From the NCBI GenBank assembly GCA_002429615.1, contig DJAN01000139.1:1-18889 (forward strand): 18,889 nt of DNA. The letters are read 5' to 3'. Below are positions 6,412 through 13,693 of the stretch, piece by piece. The first letter of the stretch is position 1. Every line of letters starts with the position of its first letter. The notes below the pieces were generated by a model. It was not told the origin of the DNA, searched no databases, and saw only the letters and a list, made by a program, of their open reading frames with translations. The stretch comes from Lysobacteraceae bacterium UBA6001. GTDB taxonomy: Bacteria; Pseudomonadota; Gammaproteobacteria; Xanthomonadales; Xanthomonadaceae. Both the position numbers and the translations under genes were made by a program.

Positions 6412-7932
6412 TCAGGCGTTCGCCATCGGCCTGCGGGCCGTCCACACTTCCGGCGGCGCCTTGCAGTAGCGCTCGATGAAGCCCTGCTGCGGCGGCATCT
6501 GCGCCACCGCGCGATCGATCGGCTGGCGCACCGCGGTCAGCAACCGCGAGAGATCGGCATCGGAAAGTGCCCGGGTCAACGGATGCGGCGCCCCCGGCTG
6601 GATGCCCTGGCCCAGCATCACGTGCGTCCACGAATCGACACGGAACAGTTCATCGGTGCCCTGCCACGCGTGCGCGCGCTCGCGCCACGCACGCAGCCGG
6701 ATATCCAGCGACTCCGGCAGCTCCATCTCGCGCGCCGCCTTCCACATCGGCTCGTCGCGCTGGGTGGCGTGGTAGTGCAGGATGATGAAATCGCGGACGT
6801 GCTCCATCTCCTTGCGGCTGACCTCGTTGTACAGCTCGCGCAGCGATTCCTCGTTGCCCTGCGAGGGAAACAGCTGCAGCAGGCGGACCACGGCGGAGAT
6901 GGTCAGGTGGATGCTGGTCGATTCCAGTGGCTCGATGAAGCCGCTCGCCAGCCCCAGCGCGATCACGTTGTGGTTCCAGGCCTTGAGCCGACGACCGGAG
7001 CGGAAAGGCACCAGCCAGGGCTCCTTGATCGCGGGCGCACCGACATCGCGCAGCAGCTTGGCCCGCGCCTCGTCATCGGACATGTGCCGGCTGGAAAACA
7101 CCAGGCCGCAGCCCACCCGATGCTGCAGGGCGATGTGCCAGCGCCAGCCGGCTTCATGCGCGATGGCGCGGGTATACGGCACCGGCGGGCCCACCGACTC
7201 GGTCTGCACGGCGACGGCGCGATCACTCGGCAGCCACTGGTTCCAGTCCTCATAGCCGGTATGCAGGATCTGCTCGGTCAACAGGCCACGGAAGCCGGTG
7301 CAATCGATGAACAGGTCGCCATCGATGCGCTGGCCGTCTTCCAGCACCAGGGCAACGACATCACCGCTATGCGGATCCTGGTGCACCTGCTGGATCTTGC
7401 CTTCCACGCGCACCAGCCCCTGCTTTTCCGCCCGCGCGCGCAGGAAGCGCGCGTACAGGCCGGCGTCGAAGTGGTAGGCATAGTTGACCGCCGGCTGGGT
7501 GCCCAGTGCGAAACGATCATCGCGCGAGGCCACCGTCTCCAGGCAGTAGTCGCCCAGTTCGGACTGCATGCCGCGGCGCAGGCTGTCCAGCCAGTAATGG
7601 TGGAAATGGCAGACCAGGGTGTTCTGCCCGGTCATGCCGAAAGGATGGATGTAGCGCTCGCCCGGCCGGCGCCAGTTCTCGAAGGAGATCGACAGCTTGA
7701 ACGTGCCCGCCACCGCGCGCAGAAATTCCTGCTCGTCGATATTGAGGAAATGATGGAAGGCGCGGATCGGCGGCACCGTGGATTCGCCCACGCCCACCGT
7801 GCCGATCTGCTCGGACTCCACCAGGGTGATCTCCAGCTCGCCGCCGAACTGGTGCGACAGCGCGCAACCGGCCAGCCATCCCGCCGTGCCACCTCCGGCA
7901 ATCACCACCCTGCGAATACGTCCCTTCTCCAT
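6412..7932 (-). CDS. Flavin-dependent halogenase, tryptophan-halogenase family
   Basis: A 506-residue cytoplasmic FAD enzyme of the PrnA/RebH superfamily, which makes hypohalous acid from reduced flavin, O2 and halide. The N-terminal nucleotide fold is GGGTAGW (13-19). The catalytic lysine is Lys79 in GTFKLSISFENW, at the same number as in PrnA. The glutamate of the GFIEPLESTSIHL block is Glu337. The WxWxIP motif is present only as W263-R-W265-H-I-A268, with Ala replacing the proline. GERYIHPFG (91-99) and FIDCTGFRGLL (208-218) are normal for the family. The start at 7932 is preceded by GAGAGGG at good spacing. No dedicated flavin reductase is nearby, so a general reductase must supply FADH2. 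Its setting behind a TonB-dependent receptor, SapC and a JmjC-like gene is a recurrent arrangement in Caulobacterales and Xanthomonadaceae, where the substrate is unknown and may not be free tryptophan. Confidence 0.93.
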   Translation of the reverse strand: MEKGRIRRVVIAGGGTAGWLAGCALSHQFGGELEITLVESEQIGTVGVGESTVPPIRAFHHFLNIDEQEFLRAVAGTFKLSISFENWRRPGERYIHPFGMTGQNTLVCHFHHYWLDSLRRGMQSELGDYCLETVASRDDRFALGTQPAVNYAYHFDAGLYARFLRARAEKQGLVRVEGKIQQVHQDPHSGDVVALVLEDGQRIDGDLFIDCTGFRGLLTEQILHTGYEDWNQWLPSDRAVAVQTESVGPPVPYTRAIAHEAGWRWHIALQHRVGCGLVFSSRHMSDDEARAKLLRDVGAPAIKEPWLVPFRSGRRLKAWNHNVIALGLASGFIEPLESTSIHLTISAVVRLLQLFPSQGNEESLRELYNEVSRKEMEHVRDFIILHYHATQRDEPMWKAAREMELPESLDIRLRAWRERAHAWQGTDELFRVDSWTHVMLGQGIQPGAPHPLTRALSDADLSRLLTAVRQPIDRAVAQMPPQQGFIERYCKAPPEVWTARRPMANA

Positions 7933-7974
7933 GCGGTTCCCTCTCTTGCCGTATGAGTGCCGCGACGACCCGCG

Positions 7975-8994
7975 TCAGCGGTTGAGCCGGGCGATGAGCA
8001 TGGCGCGCAACTGGCGAGCCAGGTTTTCATCCACCGGTGCCAGCGCCTGCCGTGCCTGCGGCGGCAGGTGCGCGCCAGCGCGTTCGGCGTCGCCGAACAC
8101 GTAGTAATCGAACATCGCGCGCCAGGCCTGCTTCTCCGCCTCCGGTCGATCGCGGATCGACCACATCGCGTGGTACATCGCCTGCATCGGCGCTGGAATC
8201 CACGCTGGCATGCTGCCCCACCAGTAGTTGACCAGCACGTTGAAAGGTTCCAGCCCCTGCACGTGGTGCCACCACATGCTCGGGATGAACAGCGCATCGC
8301 CCGGCTCCAGCACGGTGCTGCGCCCCTGCGCCAGCGCCTCGGCGAAACCGGGAAAGCGGGCCGGGTCAGGCGCGTTGAAGTCCACGCTGCTGACCGCCTG
8401 GCCGCCGGGCGTCAGCTCCAGCGGGCCGGGATACAGGTTGCCGATCTGCTCCGGCGGGAACAGGGTGAAACGACGACGCCCCACCGCGCAGCAGGCGATG
8501 TTGTTGGGCACGTCGTGATGGCAGCTGGCCACCACCCGGTTGCCGATCCAGATGCTCGGCTTCACCTGCACGCCATGCGTGGCGAAGTCCAGGTCATTGC
8601 CGGCGCGGAAACCCGGCAGGCTCTCATCTACCAGCAGCGACGCCAGGTAGTAGGTCGGCGGGCGCGGATCACCCAGGTGCGCGGCCAGCTCGTCGAGCAC
8701 CTGCGAGACACTCCCGCGGCGCACCTCGAAATTGAGCGCGGTGAAGTCATCGTTGTAGTAGGGCCGCCCTGCGATATCGGGCGGCCCATACGAGTAAGGC
8801 ACCTGCCGGCCATTGTCGAAGCCGCGCAGATAGGCCATCGCCTCGGCGACGCCCTCATGCGCGGCGTGGACCAGCCCCCAGTCGCTTCCTATGCCGCGCA
8901 GGACCACCGGCTCGCCAGCGGCGAGCAGGTCGTCCAGTGGCAACGTGTCCGGCCGGCAGCCGGTCCACTCGCGGATGGGGGACAGGTCCGGCAT
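7975..8994 (-). CDS. Cupin-like (JmjC/cupin_8) oxygenase
   Basis: A 339-residue soluble protein with no signal peptide, of the cupin_8/JmjC type related to FIH-like protein hydroxylases. The iron site is visible: His159 and Asp161 in SCHHDVPNN and His243 in FIPSMWWHHVQG, the first His after WW as in FIH. GRRRFTLFPPEQIGNLYPGP (172-191) is the typical block after the first ligands, and LEPGDALFIP (229-238) the turn before the distal His. Lys145 or nearby residues could bind the co-substrate. JmjC relatives hydroxylate protein side chains, so a protein target is possible. The start at 8994 follows the SapC stop codon by 4 bases; the Shine-Dalgarno is weak, suggesting coupling. A 42-bp gap separates it from the halogenase. 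Confidence 0.9.
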   Translation of the reverse strand: MPDLSPIREWTGCRPDTLPLDDLLAAGEPVVLRGIGSDWGLVHAAHEGVAEAMAYLRGFDNGRQVPYSYGPPDIAGRPYYNDDFTALNFEVRRGSVSQVLDELAAHLGDPRPPTYYLASLLVDESLPGFRAGNDLDFATHGVQVKPSIWIGNRVVASCHHDVPNNIACCAVGRRRFTLFPPEQIGNLYPGPLELTPGGQAVSSVDFNAPDPARFPGFAEALAQGRSTVLEPGDALFIPSMWWHHVQGLEPFNVLVNYWWGSMPAWIPAPMQAMYHAMWSIRDRPEAEKQAWRAMFDYYVFGDAERAGAHLPPQARQALAPVDENLARQLRAMLIARLNR

Positions 8995-8998
8995 GGCA

Positions 8999-9751
8999 TC
9001 AGGCAGACGGTGTTGCCGCGTCGGCCTGGCGCAGGCGACGCTGCTTTTCCGCCATCAGCCGGCGCATGTTGTGCTGCGAGGACAGCAGCAGGAATGCACC
9101 TTCCAGATAGCCGGACTGGTTGAGCTTGTGCAGCGCTTCGCCGTCCAGCGCGGCAAGGCGCTCGCGTTCGACACCGTACAGGCCGGTGAGGTTGACGCCA
9201 TTCTTCTCATCCAGCTGCACGTCAATGCGCAGCGGCTGGATCAGGCCGGCCTCGTCCAGCGCGGCGAACAGCGGCTTGCCGCCTTCGTGGCCATCGCGGA
9301 TGCCGCGCAGCACGGTGATCACGTGTTCCAGGTAGGGGCTGTTGCCACCTTGCGGCAGGAACACGCGCTCGCCCTCGGTGAAGCTGACGCGCGGATGGTC
9401 CAGGTCGACATGGATGACCGGCACCGTGGTGCGCTGCCCGTCCACGTCCTGCTCCTGGAAGCCGATCGCGAACGGCCCCTTGGCGACGATGCCCGGCAGG
9501 TAGGTCGCGTTCCAGCGGTCGCCTTCGAGAAACAGGTTCTCCTGGCCGTCGAAGCCCAGCAGCGCCACCGAGGTGAACTCGCCGGTGGCCTCGTCCTTGC
9601 GCAGGAACAGCGGGTATTCGCGCTGCATCTCCGCGTACTCGGTCGGGAAGGCCGGCACCAGGCCGACGTTGTCGCCGAATTCGCCGCCAAAGCGCAGCGT
9701 TACGCGCAAGTCCTTGTGCGCGACATTGTTCAAGATTTCGTATCGAGCCAT
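8999..9751 (-). CDS. SapC family protein
   Basis: A 250-residue soluble protein of the SapC family (named after Campylobacter S-layer locus genes; molecular function unknown). Recognisable blocks are LVPAFPTEYAEMQREYPLFL (residues 31-50), then LLGFDGQENLFL (64-75), with ATYLPGIVAKGPFAIG (81-96) following, and a Lys/Arg-rich C-terminus. There is no signal peptide or membrane segment. The start at 9751 (MARYEIL) is preceded by TTGGA; the upstream in-frame start at 9796 would add Gly/Pro-rich residues with no family similarity, so I reject it. It is the second gene of the operon, separated from the receptor by 190 bp containing two strong hairpins. In related loci it regularly sits between a TonB-dependent receptor and a JmjC or halogenase gene, which suggests a shared but unknown task. 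Confidence 0.9.
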   Translation of the reverse strand: MARYEILNNVAHKDLRVTLRFGGEFGDNVGLVPAFPTEYAEMQREYPLFLRKDEATGEFTSVALLGFDGQENLFLEGDRWNATYLPGIVAKGPFAIGFQEQDVDGQRTTVPVIHVDLDHPRVSFTEGERVFLPQGGNSPYLEHVITVLRGIRDGHEGGKPLFAALDEAGLIQPLRIDVQLDEKNGVNLTGLYGVERERLAALDGEALHKLNQSGYLEGAFLLLSSQHNMRRLMAEKQRRLRQADAATPSA

Positions 9752-9872
9752 TTCTGATCCAACAGCAGGTAATCGGGATCCGGTGCCGGGGCCCATCCCC
9801 TGCGTGCCGGCCCGGCGAACATTGCAGAAATCCCCCGGGGCGGCAAGGCGCCCGCGACGGTATCCCTAACAA

Positions 9873-9904
9873 CAGGGGACCGCCACCGCGGTGGCGATCC
9901 CCTG
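9873..9904 (-). terminator. Strong intercistronic hairpin between receptor and sapC (distal)
   Basis: CAGGGGA-C-CGCCACC (9873-9887) pairs with GGTGGCG-A-TCCCCTG (9890-9904): two 7-bp arms with one C-A mismatch, closed by a CCGCGG centre. There is no proper U-run on the minus strand side (GTTGTTAGGG follows). It probably acts as a partial terminator or a 3'-end stabiliser for the receptor transcript, lowering expression of the downstream genes. Confidence 0.55.
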
Positions 9905-9907
9905 AAT

Positions 9908-9934
9908 GGCAGGCGCCCGTCGCCGGGCGCTGCC
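9908..9934 (-). terminator. Second intercistronic hairpin, 7 bp after the receptor stop
   Basis: GGCAG-G-CGCCCG (9908-9919) pairs with CGGGCG-CTGCC (9924-9934) with one bulged base and a TCGC loop. It is tandem with the hairpin at 9873-9904. Two stable stems directly behind the receptor gene fit segmental control of an operon whose first gene is needed in far higher amounts. Confidence 0.5.
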
Positions 9935-9941
9935 GCGACCA

Positions 9942-12900
9942 TCAGAAGTTGTAGCGCACGCCGATGGTGTAGCGCGGACTCTGGTCGACCAGCTTGATGA
10001 TCTGCTTGTCGGAACGGCCGTGCCAGCGCACGTCCTCACCGGTCAGGTTGATCGCCTCGAAGCCGATGGACCAGTTGGTGTTGAACTGGTAACCCACGCT
10101 CAGGTCGAACTGGTCATACGCCTCGACGTAGTACGGGTTGCGGTTGGAGCCGTCCATGTTCGCGGCGATCAGGTACTCGTCGCGCCAGTTCCATGCCAGG
10201 CGGGCCGACCAGCCGTACTTCTCGTACATCAGCATCACGTTGGCGGTGTCGCTGAGGCCGAGCAGCGCGAACTGGTCGCGGTCGATCACGTTGTTGTCGA
10301 AGCCGACGTCGCCCTGGACGATGGTGTAGTTGGCGAAGACGCCGAAGCCGGACTGGCCGAAGAAGTACTGGCCACCCAGTTCCCAGCCGTGGATCTTGGC
10401 CTTGTTCTGGTTGATCGGCTTGTTGACGTCGAACTCGTACAGCGGGTCATCCGCCTCGCCCACCAGGTCGTACGCGGTCTCCAGCGCCAGGCTCTGCGCC
10501 GAGCTGCCGTTGTAGGCAGCCAGGCCGCCGGTAGCGGCATTGCGCAGCATAGTGGTGGCGGCGAACAGCGAGGTGTCGTTGGCCGAACACGCCGCCGGGT
10601 CGTTGCCGGCCGCGGTCACCTGGGTGACGCACTGCTGGCTCTGCAGGAACGCCAGCGCCGCCTGCGCATCCGGGCCCGAGGTGGGATCGCGCAGGCCATA
10701 CATCGTCTCGCGCGAGACCGTGTTGCCGATGAAGTTGTTGACCTGCTTGTTCCAGAACGTCACCGAGACGTAGCTGGCGTCGGCGAAGTACCACTCCAGG
10801 GCCAGGTCGAGGTTGTCCGACTCCAGCGGATCCAGCGAGGGGTTCTGCGCGTTGCCGGCGGCGCGGGTGGACGGGTTGATCAGGATCGAACCGGTCGGCG
10901 TACCCGGGGTCGGGCCGGCGATCAGGTTGTTGTACGGCGCGCGGGCGATGGTCTGGCCGAACGACGCACGACCCTTCAACTGGTCGGTGAAGCTGATGTC
11001 GAAGTCCAGGTTCGGCAGCACGTAGCTGTAGCTGTGCTTCTCGGCGAACGGCTGCATGTCGGTGGAGCGCGCCAGCTGGAAGTCGTTGTTGGACTGCCAG
11101 ACCAGCGCGGTCGGGGTGGCGACCTGCGAGACCGAGGTCAGGTCGGTCTTCTCGTAGCGCACGCCGATACGGGTGTTGGTCGGCATGCCGCCCAGCTCGC
11201 CCTGCAGTTCCAGCTGCATGTACGCCGCGTTGGTCTTCTCCTCGATCGTGTTGTCCGAGCTGAGGTTCTGGTTGCGGTCGGTGCTCACGCCATAGACGTC
11301 GCTGGCCCACTGTGCGAGCTGGTCGGCGTTGCCACGCCATGCGCCGGTCGGCGCGCCGGCGGCGCTGTAGTCGTCGAACAGGCCGGTGATGCTGACCGGA
11401 CGGATCAGGTCCATCAGGCCCGGTGCGGTACCGGCATCGGTCACGCCCCAGTCGCCCAGCGCAGCGTAGGTATCGCTGGTCTGGCGCTGCATCGTGGTCT
11501 TGGACGAATCGACGCCGAACTGGAAGCGGCCGTTGTCGAAGTCCCAGGTGCCGTCGACGCGGCCTTCCTTAATTTCGGTGACCTGCTTCTGGTAGTAGAT
11601 GCGCAGGACCTGGGTGCCGATGTTGTTGGCCTGGAAGTCCGGGTTGAGCACGCCATTGGTGCCGGCGTAGGAATCGGCGGCAGTCGGGTACCAGGTACGC
11701 GCGCCGATCGGCAGGCCGGTGTTGAAGTACAGCTCCTGGCCCCACTGGCCGCCGCAGCTCGGGCCGCTGGCGCAGTTGTTGGTGCCGGCGAGGCTGAAGT
11801 AGGTGGCGCTGCCACCGGTCAGCGGGTCGTTCGGCAGCGACTGGGTCTTCGAATCGTGGCCGTCGAAGGTCAGGCGGAAGTTGTCGCTCGCCTGCCAGTC
11901 GGCATTGAAGCCGATCGACCCGAGCTTGTACTTCTGCATGTTGCGCTGCTGCTCCATGCCGAAGTCCTTGGAGCCGGTCGGCACGTCACGCAGGTAGATC
12001 GGCGTGGCCACCGTCTGCCCGGTGTCGAAGGTGATGTCGGTGATGGAGTTGGCGCGCTGCAGCCAGATGCCCTGCTCGCCGCGGTTTTCCTCGATCTCGT
12101 TGACCGAGTAGGTGTAATCCAGGCTCAGGGTCAGCGAATCGGTCGGGGCGAACTGCAGCACCGCCTGGCCGTTGGTGCGCTCGCGCTGGAAGTCGGCGAA
12201 GGCATAGCGCAGGTCGTTCGGCATGCCATACAGCTGGCCGATTTCCGGTGCGTTGGTCACCACCGCGTCCGAGCGCAGGCCCGGGTCGGTGCCCGTCCAG
12301 CGCTGGATGTTCCAGGTGTTCTCGGTGGACTGCACCGAACCGCCATGGCGCTTCTGGTAGCTGGCGCTCAGGCCGATGCCCCAGACTTTGTCGGCGCTGG
12401 TGTAGCTGAAGATGCCCGACATTTCCGGCGTGATGCTGTTGCCGAACGGCTCGGACTCATCCGACATCGCCTTGGCGCCCGCGCTGGCGACGATGCCTTC
12501 GTGGTTGAACGGCTTGTCGGTCAGGATGTCGATGGTGGCGCCGATGCCGCCGCTGGGCGAGGTGGCCCGGCTGGTCTTGAACACCTGGATGCCGGTGATC
12601 GCTTCGGAAGCGAGCTGGGCGAAGTTGAACGCGCGCGTGCCCACGTCCACGCCGCCGATCGGCACCTGGCCCGGCGCGCCGAACGCGTCGGCGCCCGGGA
12701 TCTGGCGACCGTTGAGCGTGACGACGTTGAACTGCGGGCCGAAGCCGCGCGCGGTCACCTGCGCGCCTTCACCATCGCGGCGCTCGATCGAGATGCCGGT
12801 GATGCGCTGCAGCGACTCGGCCAGGTTGGTATCCGGGAACTTGCCGATGTCCTCGGCGCTGATCGCGTCGACCACGCCCGCCGAATCGCGGCGGATGTTC

Positions 12901-13112
12901 ATCGACTGGTTGAGGCTGTTACGGATGCCGGTGACGGTCACCGTATCGAGCGTCTTGGCCTCATCGCTCTGCGTGGCGGTCTGTGCCTGCGGTGCCTGCG
13001 TGGCGGTCTGCGCGTCCTGGGCGAACGCCGGGTTCACCACCAGCACGCCGCCGACGAAAGTGAACATCGCGCGGGATTTCAAAGACTTCAAAGACTTCAA
13101 CTTGCGACTCAT
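9942..13112 (-). CDS. TonB-dependent receptor, carbohydrate (CUT) type
   Basis: A 1056-residue outer-membrane receptor, much longer than siderophore receptors and typical of the sugar-transporting Xanthomonas/Caulobacter group. The signal peptide covers residues 1-31 (ending NPAFA) after an unusual Lys/Ser/Leu repeat (LKSLKSLKS). The TonB-box region is KTLDTVTVTG (53-62). The plug shows RRDSAGVVDAISAEDIGKFP (74-93), LAESLQRITGISIERRDGEG (97-116) and FNVVTLNGRQIPG (128-140), all hallmarks of this subfamily. The barrel ends in YTIGVRYNF with the expected C-terminal Phe. GAGG lies 8 bases before the start. It leads the operon with SapC, JmjC, halogenase, DUF6445 and GH43, and has LacI-type operators far upstream, so the likely cargo is a xylan- or arabinoxylan-derived oligosaccharide. 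Cargo is inferred from context only. Confidence 0.95.
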   Translation of the reverse strand: MSRKLKSLKSLKSRAMFTFVGGVLVVNPAFAQDAQTATQAPQAQTATQSDEAKTLDTVTVTGIRNSLNQSMNIRRDSAGVVDAISAEDIGKFPDTNLAESLQRITGISIERRDGEGAQVTARGFGPQFNVVTLNGRQIPGADAFGAPGQVPIGGVDVGTRAFNFAQLASEAITGIQVFKTSRATSPSGGIGATIDILTDKPFNHEGIVASAGAKAMSDESEPFGNSITPEMSGIFSYTSADKVWGIGLSASYQKRHGGSVQSTENTWNIQRWTGTDPGLRSDAVVTNAPEIGQLYGMPNDLRYAFADFQRERTNGQAVLQFAPTDSLTLSLDYTYSVNEIEENRGEQGIWLQRANSITDITFDTGQTVATPIYLRDVPTGSKDFGMEQQRNMQKYKLGSIGFNADWQASDNFRLTFDGHDSKTQSLPNDPLTGGSATYFSLAGTNNCASGPSCGGQWGQELYFNTGLPIGARTWYPTAADSYAGTNGVLNPDFQANNIGTQVLRIYYQKQVTEIKEGRVDGTWDFDNGRFQFGVDSSKTTMQRQTSDTYAALGDWGVTDAGTAPGLMDLIRPVSITGLFDDYSAAGAPTGAWRGNADQLAQWASDVYGVSTDRNQNLSSDNTIEEKTNAAYMQLELQGELGGMPTNTRIGVRYEKTDLTSVSQVATPTALVWQSNNDFQLARSTDMQPFAEKHSYSYVLPNLDFDISFTDQLKGRASFGQTIARAPYNNLIAGPTPGTPTGSILINPSTRAAGNAQNPSLDPLESDNLDLALEWYFADASYVSVTFWNKQVNNFIGNTVSRETMYGLRDPTSGPDAQAALAFLQSQQCVTQVTAAGNDPAACSANDTSLFAATTMLRNAATGGLAAYNGSSAQSLALETAYDLVGEADDPLYEFDVNKPINQNKAKIHGWELGGQYFFGQSGFGVFANYTIVQGDVGFDNNVIDRDQFALLGLSDTANVMLMYEKYGWSARLAWNWRDEYLIAANMDGSNRNPYYVEAYDQFDLSVGYQFNTNWSIGFEAINLTGEDVRWHGRSDKQIIKLVDQSPRYTIGVRYNF
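13078..13100. repeat. 9-bp tandem repeat in the receptor signal peptide
   Basis: TTCAAAGAC occurs at 13078-13086 and 13087-13095, with a partial third unit TTCAA to 13100. It encodes the LKSLKSLKS stretch before the hydrophobic core of the signal peptide. Being a multiple of three, a copy-number change would lengthen or shorten the basic region without a frameshift. Confidence 0.75.
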
Positions 13113-13432
13113 CAGTGTGTCCTCAAGTCAGAATTCGAACGGCCTGCGACCACGGCTCCGGCGTACGACACGCATGTCGGCGCGGCCGTCCGGTATGTCT
13201 GCAAATGGAAACTGCACCCTCTCATGTAGCCCCCTACGATCCTTTAGGTTGTCGCCCCCCCCAGGGCAGAACGCGGGCCTTGGCCCACGGCGATGAATCC
13301 GGGCGCCCTGTGGAGACGCCCGCTTACTGCAATGCCGGTTCCTCAGTGATTCCCCGGCTTTCGAATACCGGTGAAGCGTTGATGCCTACAGCGTCGTTGC
13401 CTGTCTGGAGGCCGCCCCGACCGGGTGGCCAG
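13113..13432. other. Long leader of the CUT receptor operon
   Basis: About 320 bp between the receptor start and the nearest operator. I see no supported gene in it. It holds a run of eight C (13255-13262; eight G in the transcript), short GC-rich inverted repeats (GGGCCTTGGCCC, 13275-13286; GGGCG 13301-13305 with CGCCC 13317-13321), and GAGG just before the receptor ATG. No known riboswitch is recognised. If transcription starts near the operators, all of this is 5' untranslated leader. Confidence 0.4.
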
Positions 13433-13446
13433 TGGTAGCGCTATCA
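13433..13446. promoter_or_regulatory. LacI-family operator resembling the Xanthomonas xyl-box
   Basis: TGGTAGCGCTATCA is a 14-bp palindrome-like site with a GCGC centre. As I recall, the XylR-controlled xyl-box of Xanthomonas campestris is TGGTAGCGCTAACA, so this matches 13 of 14. It is the operator nearest the receptor gene. The regulator is not encoded in the window. Confidence 0.65.
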
Positions 13447-13471
13447 CTGAACGGCGGTTAAGAAACCATGC

Positions 13472-13500
13472 ATGACAGCGCTTGTCACCGTGCGCTGCAA
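13472..13500 (-). promoter_or_regulatory. Candidate promoter of the CUT receptor operon
   Basis: Minus-strand -35 TTGCAG (13495-13500) and -10 TGTCAT (13472-13477) with a 17-bp spacer, each matching 4 of 6 positions. The -10 overlaps the operator at 13473-13487, as expected for repression. Other hexamer pairs in this region are weaker, and the start site is not certain. Confidence 0.33.
13473..13487. promoter_or_regulatory. Second LacI-type operator (TGACA-GCGCT-TGTCA)
   Basis: A perfect palindrome of TGACA and TGTCA arms around GCGCT. It shares the AGCGCT core with the site at 13433 but has different arms, so it may bind the same LacI-family protein weakly or a different one. It overlaps the candidate -10. 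Confidence 0.5.
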
Positions 13501-13543
13501 CAAAATTTTTATGTCTGCTGAAAGCATCTTTTCGCCACAAAGC

Positions 13544-13557
13544 TGTAAGCGTTACCA
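13544..13557. promoter_or_regulatory. Third LacI-type operator
   Basis: TGTAAGCGTTACCA; its reverse complement TGGTAACGCTTACA matches 12 of 14 positions of the xyl-box as I recall it. It lies 71 bp (centre to centre) from the second operator, upstream of the candidate promoter. A loop between operators is possible. Confidence 0.5.
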
Positions 13558-13639
13558 GGGCGAGTTGGTTGCCTCGGATACCAGGTTGCCCGGAGGTGCC
13601 AACAGGGACGAACTGCGCAAAGCGGACGGACCACGGCGC

Positions 13640-13675
13640 AAAAAAAAGCGCCGTCCTGTGATGGACGGCGCCTTT
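13640..13675 (-). terminator. Intrinsic terminator of the fepA-esterase operon
   Basis: A perfect 9-bp GC-rich stem, GCGCCGTCC (13648-13656) and GGACGGCGC (13663-13671), with a 6-base loop. On the minus strand it is followed by eight U (13647-13640). It starts 19 bp after the esterase stop codon at 13694, and separates the iron operon from the operators of the CUT operon. Confidence 0.9.
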
Positions 13676-13693
13676 GGAAAGCCCGGTGGACGC

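Noticed and set aside
6412..7932. Assigning the halogenase to a defined tryptophan 5-, 6- or 7-halogenase
   Set aside because: Regiospecificity cannot be read from these motifs, the WxWxIP motif is altered, and there is no indole natural-product cluster around it.
5794..7956. A 720-codon plus-strand frame over DUF6445 and the halogenase
   Set aside because: Antisense shadow of two well-supported genes; no recognisable fold, no ribosome site.
8999..9751. SapC read as a peptide-transport permease or S-layer secretion protein
   Set aside because: No membrane segments or signal peptide; only the shared name suggests it. The ABC permease SapC of enterobacteria is a different family.
9906..13229. 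An 1107-codon plus-strand frame over the CUT receptor
   Set aside because: Mirrors the receptor gene exactly and reads as low-complexity Val/Ala/Gly/Arg; the minus strand has signal peptide, TonB box, plug and C-terminal Phe.
13498..13560. A small gene in the AT-richer stretch upstream of the CUT operon
   Set aside because: Frames there are short, lack a ribosome site and overlap operator-like palindromes; a regulatory region explains the composition better.
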